64,000 nt of DNA, from the NCBI GenBank assembly GCA_002690445.1, contig NZER01000349.1, positions 1 through 64,000 on the forward strand. Reading direction: 5' to 3'. A model generated the notes under the pieces. That model did not search any database. It saw nothing but the letters and a program-made list of their open reading frames with translations, and was not told the origin of the DNA. Every line of letters starts with the position of its first letter. The first letter of the stretch is position 1. Positions 32,286 through 40,939 of this stretch are shown here, in pieces. Origin of the DNA: Candidatus Pacearchaeota archaeon (GTDB lineage: Archaea > Nanoarchaeota > Nanoarchaeia > Pacearchaeales > GW2011-AR1). Made by a program: the position numbers and the translations under genes.

Positions 32286-33024
32286 ATTATTAGATAAGGC
32301 TGGGAAAGTTAAGAAGGAGATTGAGCTGCCTAAAAACTTTGCTGTTAAAATTCGGAATGATGTTCTGCAGAAAGTTTTTGAGGTGCAGAAGGGATTTTTG
32401 AAAAGTGCGTACGGGGCGATGGAGGGGGCGGGGGCTGGTTATTCTGCTTCGGGAATTTTGAAACATAAAAGGCATGATTGGAAATCAAGTTACGGGCGGG
32501 GTATTTCTAGAGTTCCGAGAAAGATTTTCTCACGGCACGGAGCTTCATTTAACTGGCAGGCGGCAACTGTTGCCTCAACACGTGGCGGGAGAAAACCAAC
32601 AGCTCCTAAGAGTGAGAAGAATTTATTTAAGAAAGTAAATAAAAAAGAATTTTTGCTTGCTATGAATTCTGCTTTTGCTGGGACTTTGGAAAAGGGCTCG
32701 TATGTTTTTGATGCAGGAATTTTAGAATTGAAATCAAAAGATTTTTTTGCTGTTTTGAAAAATGTTTTTGCAGATGATTTTGTTAAGGTTTTGAAAAAGA
32801 AATCTGTTCGGGCAGGGAAGGGGAAGATGCGGGGGCGAAAGTACAAATCAAATGCTGGTTTGCTGTTTGTGATTGGCAGTGGTGAAAAAATGAAGCGGAA
32901 GGGAATTGATGTTGTGAATGTTAATGATTTGGTGATACGGGACTTGGCTCCGAGCGGGGCGGCGGGGCGGTTTGCTTGTTATACTGAAGATTCAATTAAA
33001 GAAATTGGAGAGAGGTTTAAATGA
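32275..33024 (+). CDS. rpl4: ribosomal protein uL4
   Basis: 249 aa from ATG at 32275 (MKVKLLDKAGKVKKEIELP). The exit-tunnel loop region has RHDWKSSYGRGISRVPRKI, SRHGASFNWQAATVASTRGGRKPTAPK. End: DLAPSGAAGRFACYTEDSIKEI, the usual archaeal C terminus. Overlaps uL23 by 4 nt. Confidence 0.95.
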   Translation: MKVKLLDKAGKVKKEIELPKNFAVKIRNDVLQKVFEVQKGFLKSAYGAMEGAGAGYSASGILKHKRHDWKSSYGRGISRVPRKIFSRHGASFNWQAATVASTRGGRKPTAPKSEKNLFKKVNKKEFLLAMNSAFAGTLEKGSYVFDAGILELKSKDFFAVLKNVFADDFVKVLKKKSVRAGKGKMRGRKYKSNAGLLFVIGSGEKMKRKGIDVVNVNDLVIRDLAPSGAAGRFACYTEDSIKEIGERFK

Positions 33025-33275
33025 AAACAATAATTTTAGAAAAAATAAAATCAACTGAGAAAATAGTCAGGCAGATTGAAGTGGATAATGTTTTAGTTTT
33101 TGAAGTAGACAGAGCAATAGGCAAGGCAGAGATAAAAAAAGAAGTTGAATATTTATTTGATGTGAAGGTGGCTAAGGTTCGGACGCATACTCATAAGAAT
33201 AAAAAACTTGCTTATGTAAAATTAAAACCAGAGTTTCAGGCAATTGATGTTGCTACGAAACTGGGATTGATGTGA
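33021..33275 (+). CDS. rpl23: ribosomal protein uL23
   Basis: 84 aa. EKIKSTEKIVRQIEVDNVLVFEVDRAI and KVAKVRTHTHKNKKLAYVKLKP are the L23 core; it sits at the tunnel exit and docks SRP and the translocon. Coupled to uL4 and uL2 by short overlaps. Confidence 0.94.
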   Translation: MKTIILEKIKSTEKIVRQIEVDNVLVFEVDRAIGKAEIKKEVEYLFDVKVAKVRTHTHKNKKLAYVKLKPEFQAIDVATKLGLM

Positions 33276-33979
33276 TGGGAAAGCGAATAATTCAACAGGC
33301 GCGGGGGCATGGTTCTCATACGTATCGTGTTAGGAGGAAAGCTTTTTCAATTAAGCCGGGTTATTTGCCTGATTTGAAAAATGAGGAAGAACTGACTGTT
33401 GTTAAGTTGGTAGCTAGTGGCGGGCATTCTACTCCGCTTGCAAAGCTGAAAAGTGCTGATGGAAAGGTTTTTTTCAATTTTGCAGTTAATCTTTTGTATG
33501 AAGGGCAGAAAATCAAAATCGGGCGGCACGAAGCTGGTGATATTGCGATGGTGGGGGATTTAAGCAACGGGACTAAGATTTTTAATATTGAAAATAAGCC
33601 AAAGGACGGGGGGAGGTTTGTGAAAAGCGGGGGCAGTTTTGCAACTGTTATGGTTAAAAAGGGAAATCAGGTTACAATATTGATGCCTTCAAAAAAGGAA
33701 AAGAAACTGGACTCGCACTGCCGAGCGACGATTGGGGTGGCGGCTGGGGGCGGGCGGTTGGAAAAGCCTATTTTAAAAGCAGGGAAGAAATTTTATATTA
33801 TGAAAACAAAATCAAAACTTTGGCCGAGGACAAGTGCGGTGGCTATGAATGCTATTGACCATCCGTTTGGGTCGGGGCGGGGTAAGAGAATTAAAAGTAA
33901 GATTGCTAAGCGAAATTCTCCGCCGGGCAGAAAGGTTGGGTTGCTACGTCCGAGAAGAACAGGGAGGAAGAAAAGATAA
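33275..33979 (+). CDS. rpl2: ribosomal protein uL2
   Basis: 234 aa from ATG at 33275 ([21 protein letters not shown]). Conserved end [19 protein letters not shown] carries the essential histidine near the peptidyl-transferase centre, and [12 protein letters not shown] closes it. Slightly shorter than the usual 240. uL2 stop and uS19 start share one base. Confidence 0.95.
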   Translation: MGKRIIQQARGHGSHTYRVRRKAFSIKPGYLPDLKNEEELTVVKLVASGGHSTPLAKLKSADGKVFFNFAVNLLYEGQKIKIGRHEAGDIAMVGDLSNGTKIFNIENKPKDGGRFVKSGGSFATVMVKKGNQVTILMPSKKEKKLDSHCRATIGVAAGGGRLEKPILKAGKKFYIMKTKSKLWPRTSAVAMNAIDHPFGSGRGKRIKSKIAKRNSPPGRKVGLLRPRRTGRKKR

Positions 33980-34383
33980 TGGCAGAAGTAGAAGTTAAGA
34001 GCAAAGAGAAATTTTATCGAGGCAAGAATATTGAGGATTTGAAAAAGTTAGATGTGCGAGAGTTTGCCAAGCTTGTTAAGGCGAGGCCGAGGAGGGCAAT
34101 ATTGAGGAACTTTGATGTTGTTGAGCAGTTTATAAAAAAATGCAATGAAAGAATTGCTAAGAAAAAATTAATTAAAACTCACACTAGGAATTTGGTAATT
34201 GTGCCTGCGTTTGTTGGGTTGACTATTAATGTGCATAAGGGGAATAGTTTTGTTCCAGTTAAGATTACAGAAGAAATGTTGGGGCATCGGCTTGGAGAAT
34301 TTGCATTGACGAGGAAGAGTGTAAAGCACGGGGCGGCGGGTGTTGGGGCAACTAAATCAAGTGCTTCATTAAGTGTTAAGTAA
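33979..34383 (+). CDS. rps19: ribosomal protein uS19
   Basis: 134 aa. [28 protein letters not shown] then [47 protein letters not shown] in parts match archaeal uS19. TAA-A-ATG junction with uL22. Confidence 0.95.
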   Translation: MAEVEVKSKEKFYRGKNIEDLKKLDVREFAKLVKARPRRAILRNFDVVEQFIKKCNERIAKKKLIKTHTRNLVIVPAFVGLTINVHKGNSFVPVKITEEMLGHRLGEFALTRKSVKHGAAGVGATKSSASLSVK

Positions 34384-34384
34384 A

Positions 34385-34990
34385 ATGGCAGAAGAAAAAG
34401 TAAAACCGGAAGAGAAAGTTGAGGAAAAGAAAGAAGAGAAAAAGGAAGAAAAAGCTGGAGCTCTGAAAGAAGAAGAGAAGAAAGAAGAAAAGGCAGAAAA
34501 GAAAACAGATACTAGGGAGAAGAAAACAGATGTAAAGGATAAGAAAGGAAAGAAGAAGGTAGAAAAGAAAATTGAGGTAAAGGATAAGGCAGTTGTTTAT
34601 GGGAAGGGACTGCGGATTAGTACAAAGTCTTCTGTTGCTGTTTGCAAAATGATTTCAAGGAAGTCTCTTGACAGGGCAATGGAGCTGCTGGCAGGGGTTG
34701 TTCAGGGGAGAATTCCTGTGAGGATGACTTCATCAGAAGTTGCTCACCAGAAATCACGGGGTATGAAAAATATTGCAGGGGCTAAATTTCCGAAAAAAGT
34801 TGCAGAGGAAATTGGAGAATTAATTAAACAACTTAATGCAAATTCAATTGTAAATGGAATTGAAAATCCGGTTATTGTTGTTGCGAGAGCTGACAAGGCT
34901 AAGCGGCCGTTCAGGCGGGGCGGGCGAAAAGCAAAGAGAACTCATGTTTATCTTGAGGCGAGAAATAAAAATAAAAAAATAAAAAAATAA
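34385..34990 (+). CDS. rpl22: ribosomal protein uL22 with charged N-terminal extension
   Basis: 201 aa. The first 65-70 residues are almost only Glu and Lys (MAEEKVKPEEKVEEKKEEKK..), absent from most archaeal uL22. The core follows: VVYGKGLRISTKSSVAVCKMI, VQGRIPVRMTSSEVAHQ and the tunnel-lining hairpin near KRPFRRGGRKAKRTHVYLE. Core length is normal. The next gene starts one base later. Confidence 0.93.
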   Translation: MAEEKVKPEEKVEEKKEEKKEEKAGALKEEEKKEEKAEKKTDTREKKTDVKDKKGKKKVEKKIEVKDKAVVYGKGLRISTKSSVAVCKMISRKSLDRAMELLAGVVQGRIPVRMTSSEVAHQKSRGMKNIAGAKFPKKVAEEIGELIKQLNANSIVNGIENPVIVVARADKAKRPFRRGGRKAKRTHVYLEARNKNKKIKK

Positions 34991-34991
34991 A

Positions 34992-35666
34992 ATGGAAGAA
35001 AAAAGATTTGTTGATGTGCGGAAAGAAGAATTTAATGTTAAACAATTTATCAAGGGAAGTTTTGGCAAGGGGAAAATTTCTAGTGTAAGGATTGAGTACA
35101 CTCCTGTTGGGGAAAAAATTATTGTTGCGACGCACAAGCCGGGATTGATTATTGGGAAGAGGGGTGAGAGGATTGCAGAGTTGACAGAAACTTTAAAGAG
35201 AAAATATAAAATGGAAAATCCGCATGTTGACATTGAGGAAATACACAGGCCGGAATTTGATGCTCAGTTAGTTGCTGATGATATTGCGCTGGTGTTGGAA
35301 AGGTTTGGTGCTTTGAAGTACAAGGCAACTGCTTATCGGATGCTGGGCAGGATTAAGGAAGCTGGAGCAAAGGGAGCTGAGATACGGACCTCGGGAAAAT
35401 TACCGAGCGACAGAGCGAGAACATGGAGATTTGCATTTGGATTTCTGAAAAAAACCGGGGATGCTTCCAATGTTGTAGACAGGGCGCAGGCAGTAGCTGA
35501 GACAAAACAGGGTGTAGTAGGTATTAAAGTAGCTATTCTTGCACCAGATGTGAAGGTTCATGATCATGTGGATGTAAATAAGGATTTGATAGATGAAGTA
35601 AAGAAAAACGCGACCTTTGTTGAGGAAGTGAAGGAAGAAACTAAAAAAACTAGGAAGAAAAAATAA
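34992..35666 (+). CDS. rps3: ribosomal protein uS3
   Basis: 224 aa. KH domain with KISSVRIEYTPVGEKIIVATHKPGLIIGKRGERI (in parts) and the C-terminal domain AKGAEIRTSGKLPSDRARTW. Lys-rich end. uS3 forms the mRNA entry. Stop shares a base with uL29 (TAATG). Confidence 0.95.
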   Translation: MEEKRFVDVRKEEFNVKQFIKGSFGKGKISSVRIEYTPVGEKIIVATHKPGLIIGKRGERIAELTETLKRKYKMENPHVDIEEIHRPEFDAQLVADDIALVLERFGALKYKATAYRMLGRIKEAGAKGAEIRTSGKLPSDRARTWRFAFGFLKKTGDASNVVDRAQAVAETKQGVVGIKVAILAPDVKVHDHVDVNKDLIDEVKKNATFVEEVKEETKKTRKKK

Positions 35667-35839
35667 TGGCAGAAAAAAAACAAACAAATAAAGAAGCAGA
35701 AAGTAAGATTAAGAATTTGAAAATTGAGCTTTTGAAGCAGCCGCAGAAAAGGAAAGGGATTAAAAAGGAGATTGCGCGGTTATTGACATTCATGAATCAA
35801 GATAAAACTCAAACTAAATTGGAGGATAAAAAGAACTAA
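35666..35839 (+). CDS. rpl29: ribosomal protein uL29
   Basis: 57 aa: MAEKKQTNKEAESKIKNLKI.. two helices joined at LKQPQKRKGIKKEIARLLTFM, the L29 motif. About ten extra polar residues follow. TAATG overlaps at both ends place it between uS3 and SUI1, its standard position. Confidence 0.88.
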   Translation: MAEKKQTNKEAESKIKNLKIELLKQPQKRKGIKKEIARLLTFMNQDKTQTKLEDKKN

Positions 35840-36138
35840 TGGATATATGTCCGAAATGCGGGCTGCCATTGCAGGCGTGTGTTTGCGGGGAAATTGCAAA
35901 GACGCAACAGCAAATTTCTGTGAAAACAGAAAAGAGGCGGTTCGGGAAAATTACCACTCTTGTAAGTGGATTTGACGACGGCGTTGACATCAAAGATATT
36001 GCAAAGACTCTGAAGGCGAAACGGGCCTGCGGGGGAACTGCGAAAAACAAGACAATTGAATTACAAGGGAACCATAAGGGCCGCATCACACCCATCCTTG
36101 TTGAGATGGGATTTGATGAAGAGCATATTAATGAATAG
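35839..36138 (+). CDS. sui1: translation initiation factor SUI1 (aIF1)
   Basis: 99 aa. A zinc-ribbon-like start MDICPKCGLPLQACVCGEI precedes the SUI1 fold (FGKITTLVSGFDDGVDIKDIAKTL, RACGGTAKNKTIELQGNHKG, ILVEMGFDEEHI). It monitors start-codon choice. In many archaea an RNase P protein gene follows; here uS17 comes next instead. Confidence 0.94.
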   Translation: MDICPKCGLPLQACVCGEIAKTQQQISVKTEKRRFGKITTLVSGFDDGVDIKDIAKTLKAKRACGGTAKNKTIELQGNHKGRITPILVEMGFDEEHINE

Positions 36139-36155
36139 GGGTGATAAACAATAAA

Positions 36156-36506
36156 ATGGCAGAGAAGAAAACAACTAAGAAAGAAAGAACTACTAGCTGT
36201 GCTGATAAATTTTGTCCGGTGCACGGAAAGGACAAATTAAAAATGCGGGGGCGGGTGTTTGAAGGAATTATAATTAAAAAATTGCATGGTAGAGTTACGA
36301 TTCAGTTTGAAAGAATGTTCAAGGTTAGAAAGTATGAAAGATATGAAAAGCGGAAAACAAAGATTCACGCTAAGCTGCCAGCTTGTATGGATGCTGAGGT
36401 GGGGGTGGGGGATTTGATTCAGATTTCTGAGACAAGACCGTTGAGCAAGATGATTCATTTTGTTGTTGTTAAGGTTATAAAGAGCGAAGCTGGAGGGGGA
36501 AAGTAA
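36156..36506 (+). CDS. rps17: ribosomal protein uS17
   Basis: 116 aa from ATG at 36156 (MAEKKTTKKERTTSCADKFC). DKFCPVHGKDKLKMRGRVFEGIIIKK and AEVGVGDLIQISETRPLSKMIHFVVVKV match archaeal uS17. The next gene starts one base after the stop. Confidence 0.95.
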   Translation: MAEKKTTKKERTTSCADKFCPVHGKDKLKMRGRVFEGIIIKKLHGRVTIQFERMFKVRKYERYEKRKTKIHAKLPACMDAEVGVGDLIQISETRPLSKMIHFVVVKVIKSEAGGGK

Positions 36507-36507
36507 G

Positions 36508-36879
36508 ATGAAGAAAGAATTAGAAACAATAGATGTAGAAGTTGGAGGAGTAGAGGATGGAGACTGGAGAGAGAAAAAATTTGATGATAGCTTTGCACAA
36601 AAACAATATAATGATTTAGAAAGATATTGTAGGATTCATTATGATGAGGCAAAAGACTTTGGAAATGAAGCTCAGCTCAGACATCATTATGATGAATGTC
36701 GTGTGCAGATAAATGATTGTGAGAAGGACTTGATATATAAAGGGGTAGACCATGGAGAATATGCACATATTTTCCTAGAATTAAGAGTAAAATTGATGGA
36801 GAATTTTGATGGACTTTTAAGTAAATTTAGAAAATCCCCTGAAGCAAGAGAAACAAGAGCAGAGGAGGCAGGAAGATGA
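36508..36879 (+). CDS. 123-aa unknown acidic protein inserted between uS17 and uL14
   Basis: MKKELETIDVEVGGVEDGDW.., acidic and strongly helical, with aromatic/Asp/Glu-rich patterns (QKQYNDLERYCRIHYDEAKDF, RHHYDECRVQINDCEKDL). It resembles no standard operon member. TAA-G-ATG after uS17 and a 4-nt overlap with uL14 show coupling. Possibly a lineage-specific ribosome-associated protein. The base composition matches the neighbours less well (more A, fewer G-runs), which may point to later insertion. Confidence 0.6.
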   Translation: MKKELETIDVEVGGVEDGDWREKKFDDSFAQKQYNDLERYCRIHYDEAKDFGNEAQLRHHYDECRVQINDCEKDLIYKGVDHGEYAHIFLELRVKLMENFDGLLSKFRKSPEARETRAEEAGR

Positions 36880-37277
36880 AAGCAATAAGTGCACGAGCAA
36901 CGCGGGGACTGAACATCAGCTGCTTAATTGATGCTGCTGATAATAGTGGGGCGAGAATTTGCAAGATTGTGGCAGTTAAGAAAACAAGAAGTAGGAAGGG
37001 AAGACAGACTCCAGCAAAAATTGCAGATTGGGTTAAGGTTTCAGTTAGAAAAGGAGACCCGCAAATGAAGGGTGAGGTTTTTGATGCGGTGATTGTGAGG
37101 CAGAAGAAGCCGTGGAAAAGGCGGTCTGGGGAGAGGGTTTGTTTTACAGATAATGCAGTTGTTTTGTTAAAAGATGATAAGGGTAATCCGAAAGGGACGC
37201 AGATTAAGGGTCCGATTGCGCGTGAGATTCAGGAAAGATGGAAGGAGGTCGCCAAGTTGGCGAGTGTAATTTATTAA
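36876..37277 (+). CDS. rpl14: ribosomal protein uL14
   Basis: 133 aa. CLIDAADNSGARICKIVAVKK, WVKVSVRKGDPQMKGEVFDAVIVRQKKPWKR and VCFTDNAVVLLKDDKGNPKGTQIKGPIARE (in parts) are archaeal uL14. TAA-A-ATG junction with the 100-aa gene. Confidence 0.96.
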   Translation: MKAISARATRGLNISCLIDAADNSGARICKIVAVKKTRSRKGRQTPAKIADWVKVSVRKGDPQMKGEVFDAVIVRQKKPWKRRSGERVCFTDNAVVLLKDDKGNPKGTQIKGPIAREIQERWKEVAKLASVIY

Positions 37278-37278
37278 A

Positions 37279-37581
37279 ATGGAATCGAAATCTAATGATT
37301 ATGGTGCCTTGATTAGGGTAGCAAGAAGAGCTTTTGATAATCTTGATTATAATAATCAGCTGCATTTATTACAGATGATTAGAGATAGGGCACTGGGTGC
37401 TGAGGGATTAGAGTCTGAAGGTTGTGATTATTGTGCTCATGGTCAAAGTAATATTCCTGGGATTCATTGTTTATGTGATGAACTTATAGACAGGGGCAGT
37501 GAAGAAATTGGAAAAATGATTTCTGTTTTAATGCGAAGAGGAATTACTAATAAAACTAAATTAAGGGAGCTTGCAGCATAA
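37279..37581 (+). CDS. 100-aa unknown protein with Cys/His cluster, inserted between uL14 and uL24
   Basis: MESKSNDYGALIRVARRAFD.. a helical protein with CDYCAH (Cys49, Cys52, His54) and HCLC (His63, Cys64, Cys66), a possible zinc site. Both junctions are exactly TAA-A-ATG. Not part of the usual archaeal operon. No family recognised. Confidence 0.6.
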   Translation: MESKSNDYGALIRVARRAFDNLDYNNQLHLLQMIRDRALGAEGLESEGCDYCAHGQSNIPGIHCLCDELIDRGSEEIGKMISVLMRRGITNKTKLRELAA

Positions 37582-37582
37582 A

Positions 37583-38104
37583 ATGAAATCGAAATTTAGC
37601 AAAACATGGAAGGCGAGTAAACAGCCGAGAAAGCAGAGGAAATATTTAGCTAATGCTCCGCTGCATTTGAGGGGCAAGTTTATGGCTGCGACTTTGAGCA
37701 AGGTGCTTAGAGGAAAATACGGGGTGCGGAATATAGAAGTGAGAAAGGGCGACGAGGTTAAGATTATGCGGGGTAAGTTTAAGAAAAAAACTGGGAAGGT
37801 GGGAGCGGTTGATTTGAAAAGGACAGCAGTCTCAATTGATGGAATTGAAAAATTGAAGAAAGATGGTTCAAAATCTGCTGTTAAGTTTCATCCGTCTAAG
37901 GTTATGATTATGAGTTTGAATTTAGATGATCAGAAAAGAATGAAGAGAATTAAAAAAGTGGATGATAAAGTAGAGAAGAAAGCAGATGTGAAGGGAGAGA
38001 AGAAAGTAGAAGACAAAGCAGGGAAGGAAAAATCTGAAAAAGGGACAGAAGAGAAAAAATCAGATAAAAACACGGAGAAGAAAAATGTACATAAAAAGAA
38101 GTAA
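37583..38104 (+). CDS. rpl24: ribosomal protein uL24 with charged C-terminal tail
   Basis: 173 aa. Core: FSKTWKASKQPRKQRKYLANAP, then VRKGDEVKIMRGKFKKKTGKVGAVD (KOW) and IEKLKKDGSK..KVMIMSLNLDD. From about residue 120 comes a Lys/Glu/Asp repeat tail not seen in most uL24. TAA-A-ATG to eS4. Confidence 0.94.
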   Translation: MKSKFSKTWKASKQPRKQRKYLANAPLHLRGKFMAATLSKVLRGKYGVRNIEVRKGDEVKIMRGKFKKKTGKVGAVDLKRTAVSIDGIEKLKKDGSKSAVKFHPSKVMIMSLNLDDQKRMKRIKKVDDKVEKKADVKGEKKVEDKAGKEKSEKGTEEKKSDKNTEKKNVHKKK

Positions 38105-38105
38105 A

Positions 38106-38741
38106 ATGCCGAGGGCGTGGCCGATTCCGCGAAAGAAAAAAGGAATGAAATATATAGCTGTTGCAGGGCATTCTGTGAAAAAAGGGATTCCGCTTTTGTT
38201 TGTGCTTCGGGATATTTTAAAAATTGCGAAGACAAGGAAGGAAGCGAGGCATTTTGTTTTGGCGGGCGATGTAAAAATTAATAATCAGGTTAGGAAGAGC
38301 GAGGCGTTCCCTGTCCAGGTTTTCGATGTTATTAATTTAGAAAAGGCAGGGAAAAATTATCGGCTTGAGATTGTGAATAAAAAATTTGAGTTGAAAGAGA
38401 TTTCTGAAAAAGAAGCTGGTAAGAAAATTATTAAGATTTCAGGTAAGAAGATTTTAGGGAAGGATAAAGTGCAGATGAATTTAGAAGACGGCGGGAATTT
38501 AGTTTGGGGGGAGAAATTTTCTGTTGGCGATTCTGTTGTGATGAATACAAGGGAAAATAAAATTGATAAAATTTTACCTCTGAAAGAAGGAGCTAGTATT
38601 GAAGTTATTTCTGGGAAGCACGCTGGTGAGAAGGGTCAGCTTAAGAAAGTTTTGAATTTGGCTAGGGAGAATGTTTATTTAATTAAATTAAAAGAAGGCG
38701 AGGTTACTCTGCCTTTTAAGACCATTTTGGTAATTGAATAA
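38106..38741 (+). CDS. rps4e: ribosomal protein eS4
   Basis: 211 aa from ATG at 38106 (MPRAWPIPRKKKGMKYIAVA). S4-type RNA-binding segment (PLLFVLRDILKIAKTRKEA, VKINNQVRKSEAFPVQVFDVI) and a C-terminal KOW (VISGKHAGEKGQLKKV). Shorter than the usual 235-240, mainly in the first 20 residues. Shares a base with uL5. Confidence 0.94.
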   Translation: MPRAWPIPRKKKGMKYIAVAGHSVKKGIPLLFVLRDILKIAKTRKEARHFVLAGDVKINNQVRKSEAFPVQVFDVINLEKAGKNYRLEIVNKKFELKEISEKEAGKKIIKISGKKILGKDKVQMNLEDGGNLVWGEKFSVGDSVVMNTRENKIDKILPLKEGASIEVISGKHAGEKGQLKKVLNLARENVYLIKLKEGEVTLPFKTILVIE

Positions 38742-39295
38742 TGGAACAGAAACTTGAGCAACCAAAACAGGAAAATGGAATGAGAATTGTGAAGTTGGAT
38801 AAGGTTGTGCTGAATATTGGCGGGACTGAGGACAAACTTGATAAAGGGTTTAAGCTGCTGCAGGTTTTGAGCGGGAAGAAGCCGGTAAAAGTGAAGGCAG
38901 TGAAGAGAATTCCGGCGTGGAATGTGCGGCAGGGGTTGGAAGTTGGAACAAAGGTTACACTTCGGGGCAAGGATGCTGAAGATATTTTGAAGAAACTTTT
39001 ACCAGCTATTGATAATACACTTAAGGAAAAACAGATTCAGAATAATTTCTTTTCTTTTGGAATTCACGAGTATATTGAGATTCCGGGTGTGGAGTATATT
39101 CGGGAAGTTGGGATTATGGGATTTGAAGTTACAGCGGTTTTTGCAAGAGCTGGGAAGAGTGTAGAGAAAAAGAAAATAAAGAAGGGTAAGGCGAAAAGAT
39201 TGGTTGTTACTTCAAAAGAAATTGAAATATTTATGGAGCAGAAATTCAAAACTAAAATATTGACGAAGAGGGGGCAGGAAGATGACAGCGAGTGA
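38741..39295 (+). CDS. rpl5: ribosomal protein uL5
   Basis: 184 aa. MRIVKLDKVVLNIGGTEDKLDKG, KRIPAWNVRQGLEVGTKVTLRG and FGIHEYIEIPGVEYIREVGIMG match uL5, which contacts 5S rRNA and the P-site tRNA. Overlaps uS14 by 14 nt. Confidence 0.95.
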   Translation: MEQKLEQPKQENGMRIVKLDKVVLNIGGTEDKLDKGFKLLQVLSGKKPVKVKAVKRIPAWNVRQGLEVGTKVTLRGKDAEDILKKLLPAIDNTLKEKQIQNNFFSFGIHEYIEIPGVEYIREVGIMGFEVTAVFARAGKSVEKKKIKKGKAKRLVVTSKEIEIFMEQKFKTKILTKRGQEDDSE

Positions 39296-39512
39296 TTGGA
39301 GAAAAATTACGCGGCAGTTGAGGAATAAGCCAGCTGTGCTTAAGAAATTTTTAAAACATAATAAACCGATGGATAGGAAGTTTGGCGTGGCTGCGAAGAA
39401 ATGTGAGAAGTGTGGGCGGTTTGGGGCTATGGTGAATCAGTATAATTTAAATTTGTGCCGACATTGTTTTCGGGAGTTGGCTCTTGAATTGGGGTTCAAG
39501 AAATATAGTTAA
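39282..39512 (+). CDS. rps14: ribosomal protein uS14
   Basis: 76 aa, zinc type: CEKCGRFGAMVNQYNLNLCRHCFRE, ending LGFKKYS. The N-terminal extension of about 25 residues (TASDWRKITRQLRNKPAVLK) is longer than the usual 50-55-aa archaeal form. TAA-A-ATG to uS8. Confidence 0.94.
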   Translation: MTASDWRKITRQLRNKPAVLKKFLKHNKPMDRKFGVAAKKCEKCGRFGAMVNQYNLNLCRHCFRELALELGFKKYS

Positions 39513-39513
39513 A

Positions 39514-39900
39514 ATGAGTCAAGATATTGTTGCAGATGCATTGAATCAGATAATGAACTCGAAGAGAGTAGAGAAAAAGGAAGTTAAAATTAGAAGGTGG
39601 TCTAATCTTTTGATTAATCTTTTTGAAATGATGAAGGCGAAAGGGCATATTGATTTTGAAGTTAAGGAAGATGATGAAGGGGTGAGTCACGCTTTTGTGA
39701 AGATTATAAAGTTGAATAAGTGTCTTGCTGTTAAACCGAGGTATTATGTGCGCGTTGGGGAAATTGAAAAATATTTGCGGAGATTTTTGCCTTCACGAAA
39801 TTTTGGGACGTTGGTGATTTCGACAAGTGCAGGATTGGTGTCGCATCAACAAGCTGAGGAAAATAAATTAGGGGGGGCTGTGGTTGCTTATTTTTACTGA
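39514..39900 (+). CDS. rps8: ribosomal protein uS8
   Basis: 128 aa from ATG at 39514 (MSQDIVADALNQIMNSKRVEK). Ends with RNFGTLVISTSAGLVSHQQAEENKLGG in two parts, the uS8 signature. Central 16S rRNA binder. Its TGA overlaps the uL6 start. Confidence 0.95.
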   Translation: MSQDIVADALNQIMNSKRVEKKEVKIRRWSNLLINLFEMMKAKGHIDFEVKEDDEGVSHAFVKIIKLNKCLAVKPRYYVRVGEIEKYLRRFLPSRNFGTLVISTSAGLVSHQQAEENKLGGAVVAYFY

Positions 39901-40442
39901 TGAAGAAAAATCTTGAGCGAGTTATTGAAATTCCGGAGGGAGTTGAAGTTTTGGCAGAGGATGGTTTGATAACTGTGAAGGGGAATGGAAAGGAATTGAA
40001 ACGGGAGCTGAATTTGACTGGGGTTTCTGTTAAGATTGATGGGAAGGAGTTGAAAATTTTTGCGAAGAATGCGACTAAGAGAGAAAGTAAACTTATGGGG
40101 ACTGCGTGGGCTCATATTAAGAATATGATTGCGGGGGCGCAGGAAGATTTTGTTTACAAGTTGGAGATTGCGAATGTGCATTTTCCTATGAATGTTAAGG
40201 CAGAAAATGGTAAGGTTGTGATTAAATCTTTTTTAGGGGAGACAACTGAGAGGACTGCTGAGATTTTGAAAGATGTTAGTGTTGATGTGAAAGGCAATGT
40301 GGTTGAAGTTAAGTCTGCAAATATTGAGGCAGCTGGGCAGACTGCTGCGAATATTGAAAAGGCGACAAAGCTGTATGGCAGGGATAGGAGAATTTTTCAG
40401 GATGGGATTTTCATAACAGAAAAGCCGGGAAGGGTTATATGA
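39900..40442 (+). CDS. rpl6: ribosomal protein uL6
   Basis: 180 aa. RVIEIPEGVEVLAEDGLITVKGNGKEL and VYKLEIANVHFPMNVKAENGKVVI with GRDRRIFQDGIFITEKP are the L6 blocks. Two similar L6 domains. Overlaps eL32. Confidence 0.95.
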   Translation: MKKNLERVIEIPEGVEVLAEDGLITVKGNGKELKRELNLTGVSVKIDGKELKIFAKNATKRESKLMGTAWAHIKNMIAGAQEDFVYKLEIANVHFPMNVKAENGKVVIKSFLGETTERTAEILKDVSVDVKGNVVEVKSANIEAAGQTAANIEKATKLYGRDRRIFQDGIFITEKPGRVI

Positions 40443-40939
40443 TGGAAAAAGTAAACAATAACTCGCGAGCTCGGAAAAAAGTAAACAATAATGTTTCCAT
40501 GCTTTCCTCACATGTTCGGAAAAAACCAAAGTTTCTAAGAACAGCGTGGCATAAGCAGATTAAGTTAGGCAAGACTGTGAAGAAAAAGCGAAAGTGGCGG
40601 GCGGCGAAGGGAAGGCATAATAAGCTACGGCTGGGTGAGGCGGGGCGGGCGAGGAGGCCTAAGGTGGGGTGGGGGAGTAAAAAGGAAAAAGGAAAAGAAA
40701 TTTTGGTGATTCAAAATCTGAAACAGCTTGAGGAGTTGAAAGATGTTAAGGAAATTCTAATTGGAAAGGTTGGGAAAAAGAAGCGGGCAGAGATGATTAA
40801 GATGGCGAATGAAAAGAAAATTAAGATTTTGAATAAATACAGGAAGGTTGTAAAAGAGAAAGTTGAAGAGAGTAAGACAGAGATAAAAACTGAAACTAAT
40901 AAAAAATCGGTTAAGGAGGATTCAAATGCAACTAGCTAA
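40442..40939 (+). CDS. rpl32e: ribosomal protein eL32
   Basis: 165 aa. Core: KPKFLRTAWHKQIKLGKTVKKKRKWRAAKGRHNKLRLGEAGR (in parts), then RRPKVGWGSKKEKGKEILVIQNLKQLE. The N terminus contains KVNNN twice, ten residues apart, due to a 30-bp tandem repeat (see findings). C-terminal tail is Lys/Glu-rich. An ATG three bases earlier is also possible. Confidence 0.92.
   Translation: MEKVNNNSRARKKVNNNVSMLSSHVRKKPKFLRTAWHKQIKLGKTVKKKRKWRAAKGRHNKLRLGEAGRARRPKVGWGSKKEKGKEILVIQNLKQLEELKDVKEILIGKVGKKKRAEMIKMANEKKIKILNKYRKVVKEKVEESKTEIKTETNKKSVKEDSNATS
40446..40491 (+). repeat. 30-bp period direct repeat in the eL32 start
   Basis: AAAAAGTAAACAATAA occurs at 40446-40461 and 40476-40491; the spacer ACTCGCGAGCTCGG contains the palindromes CTCGCGAG and CGAGCTCG. 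It stays in frame (10 codons). Confidence 0.8.
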
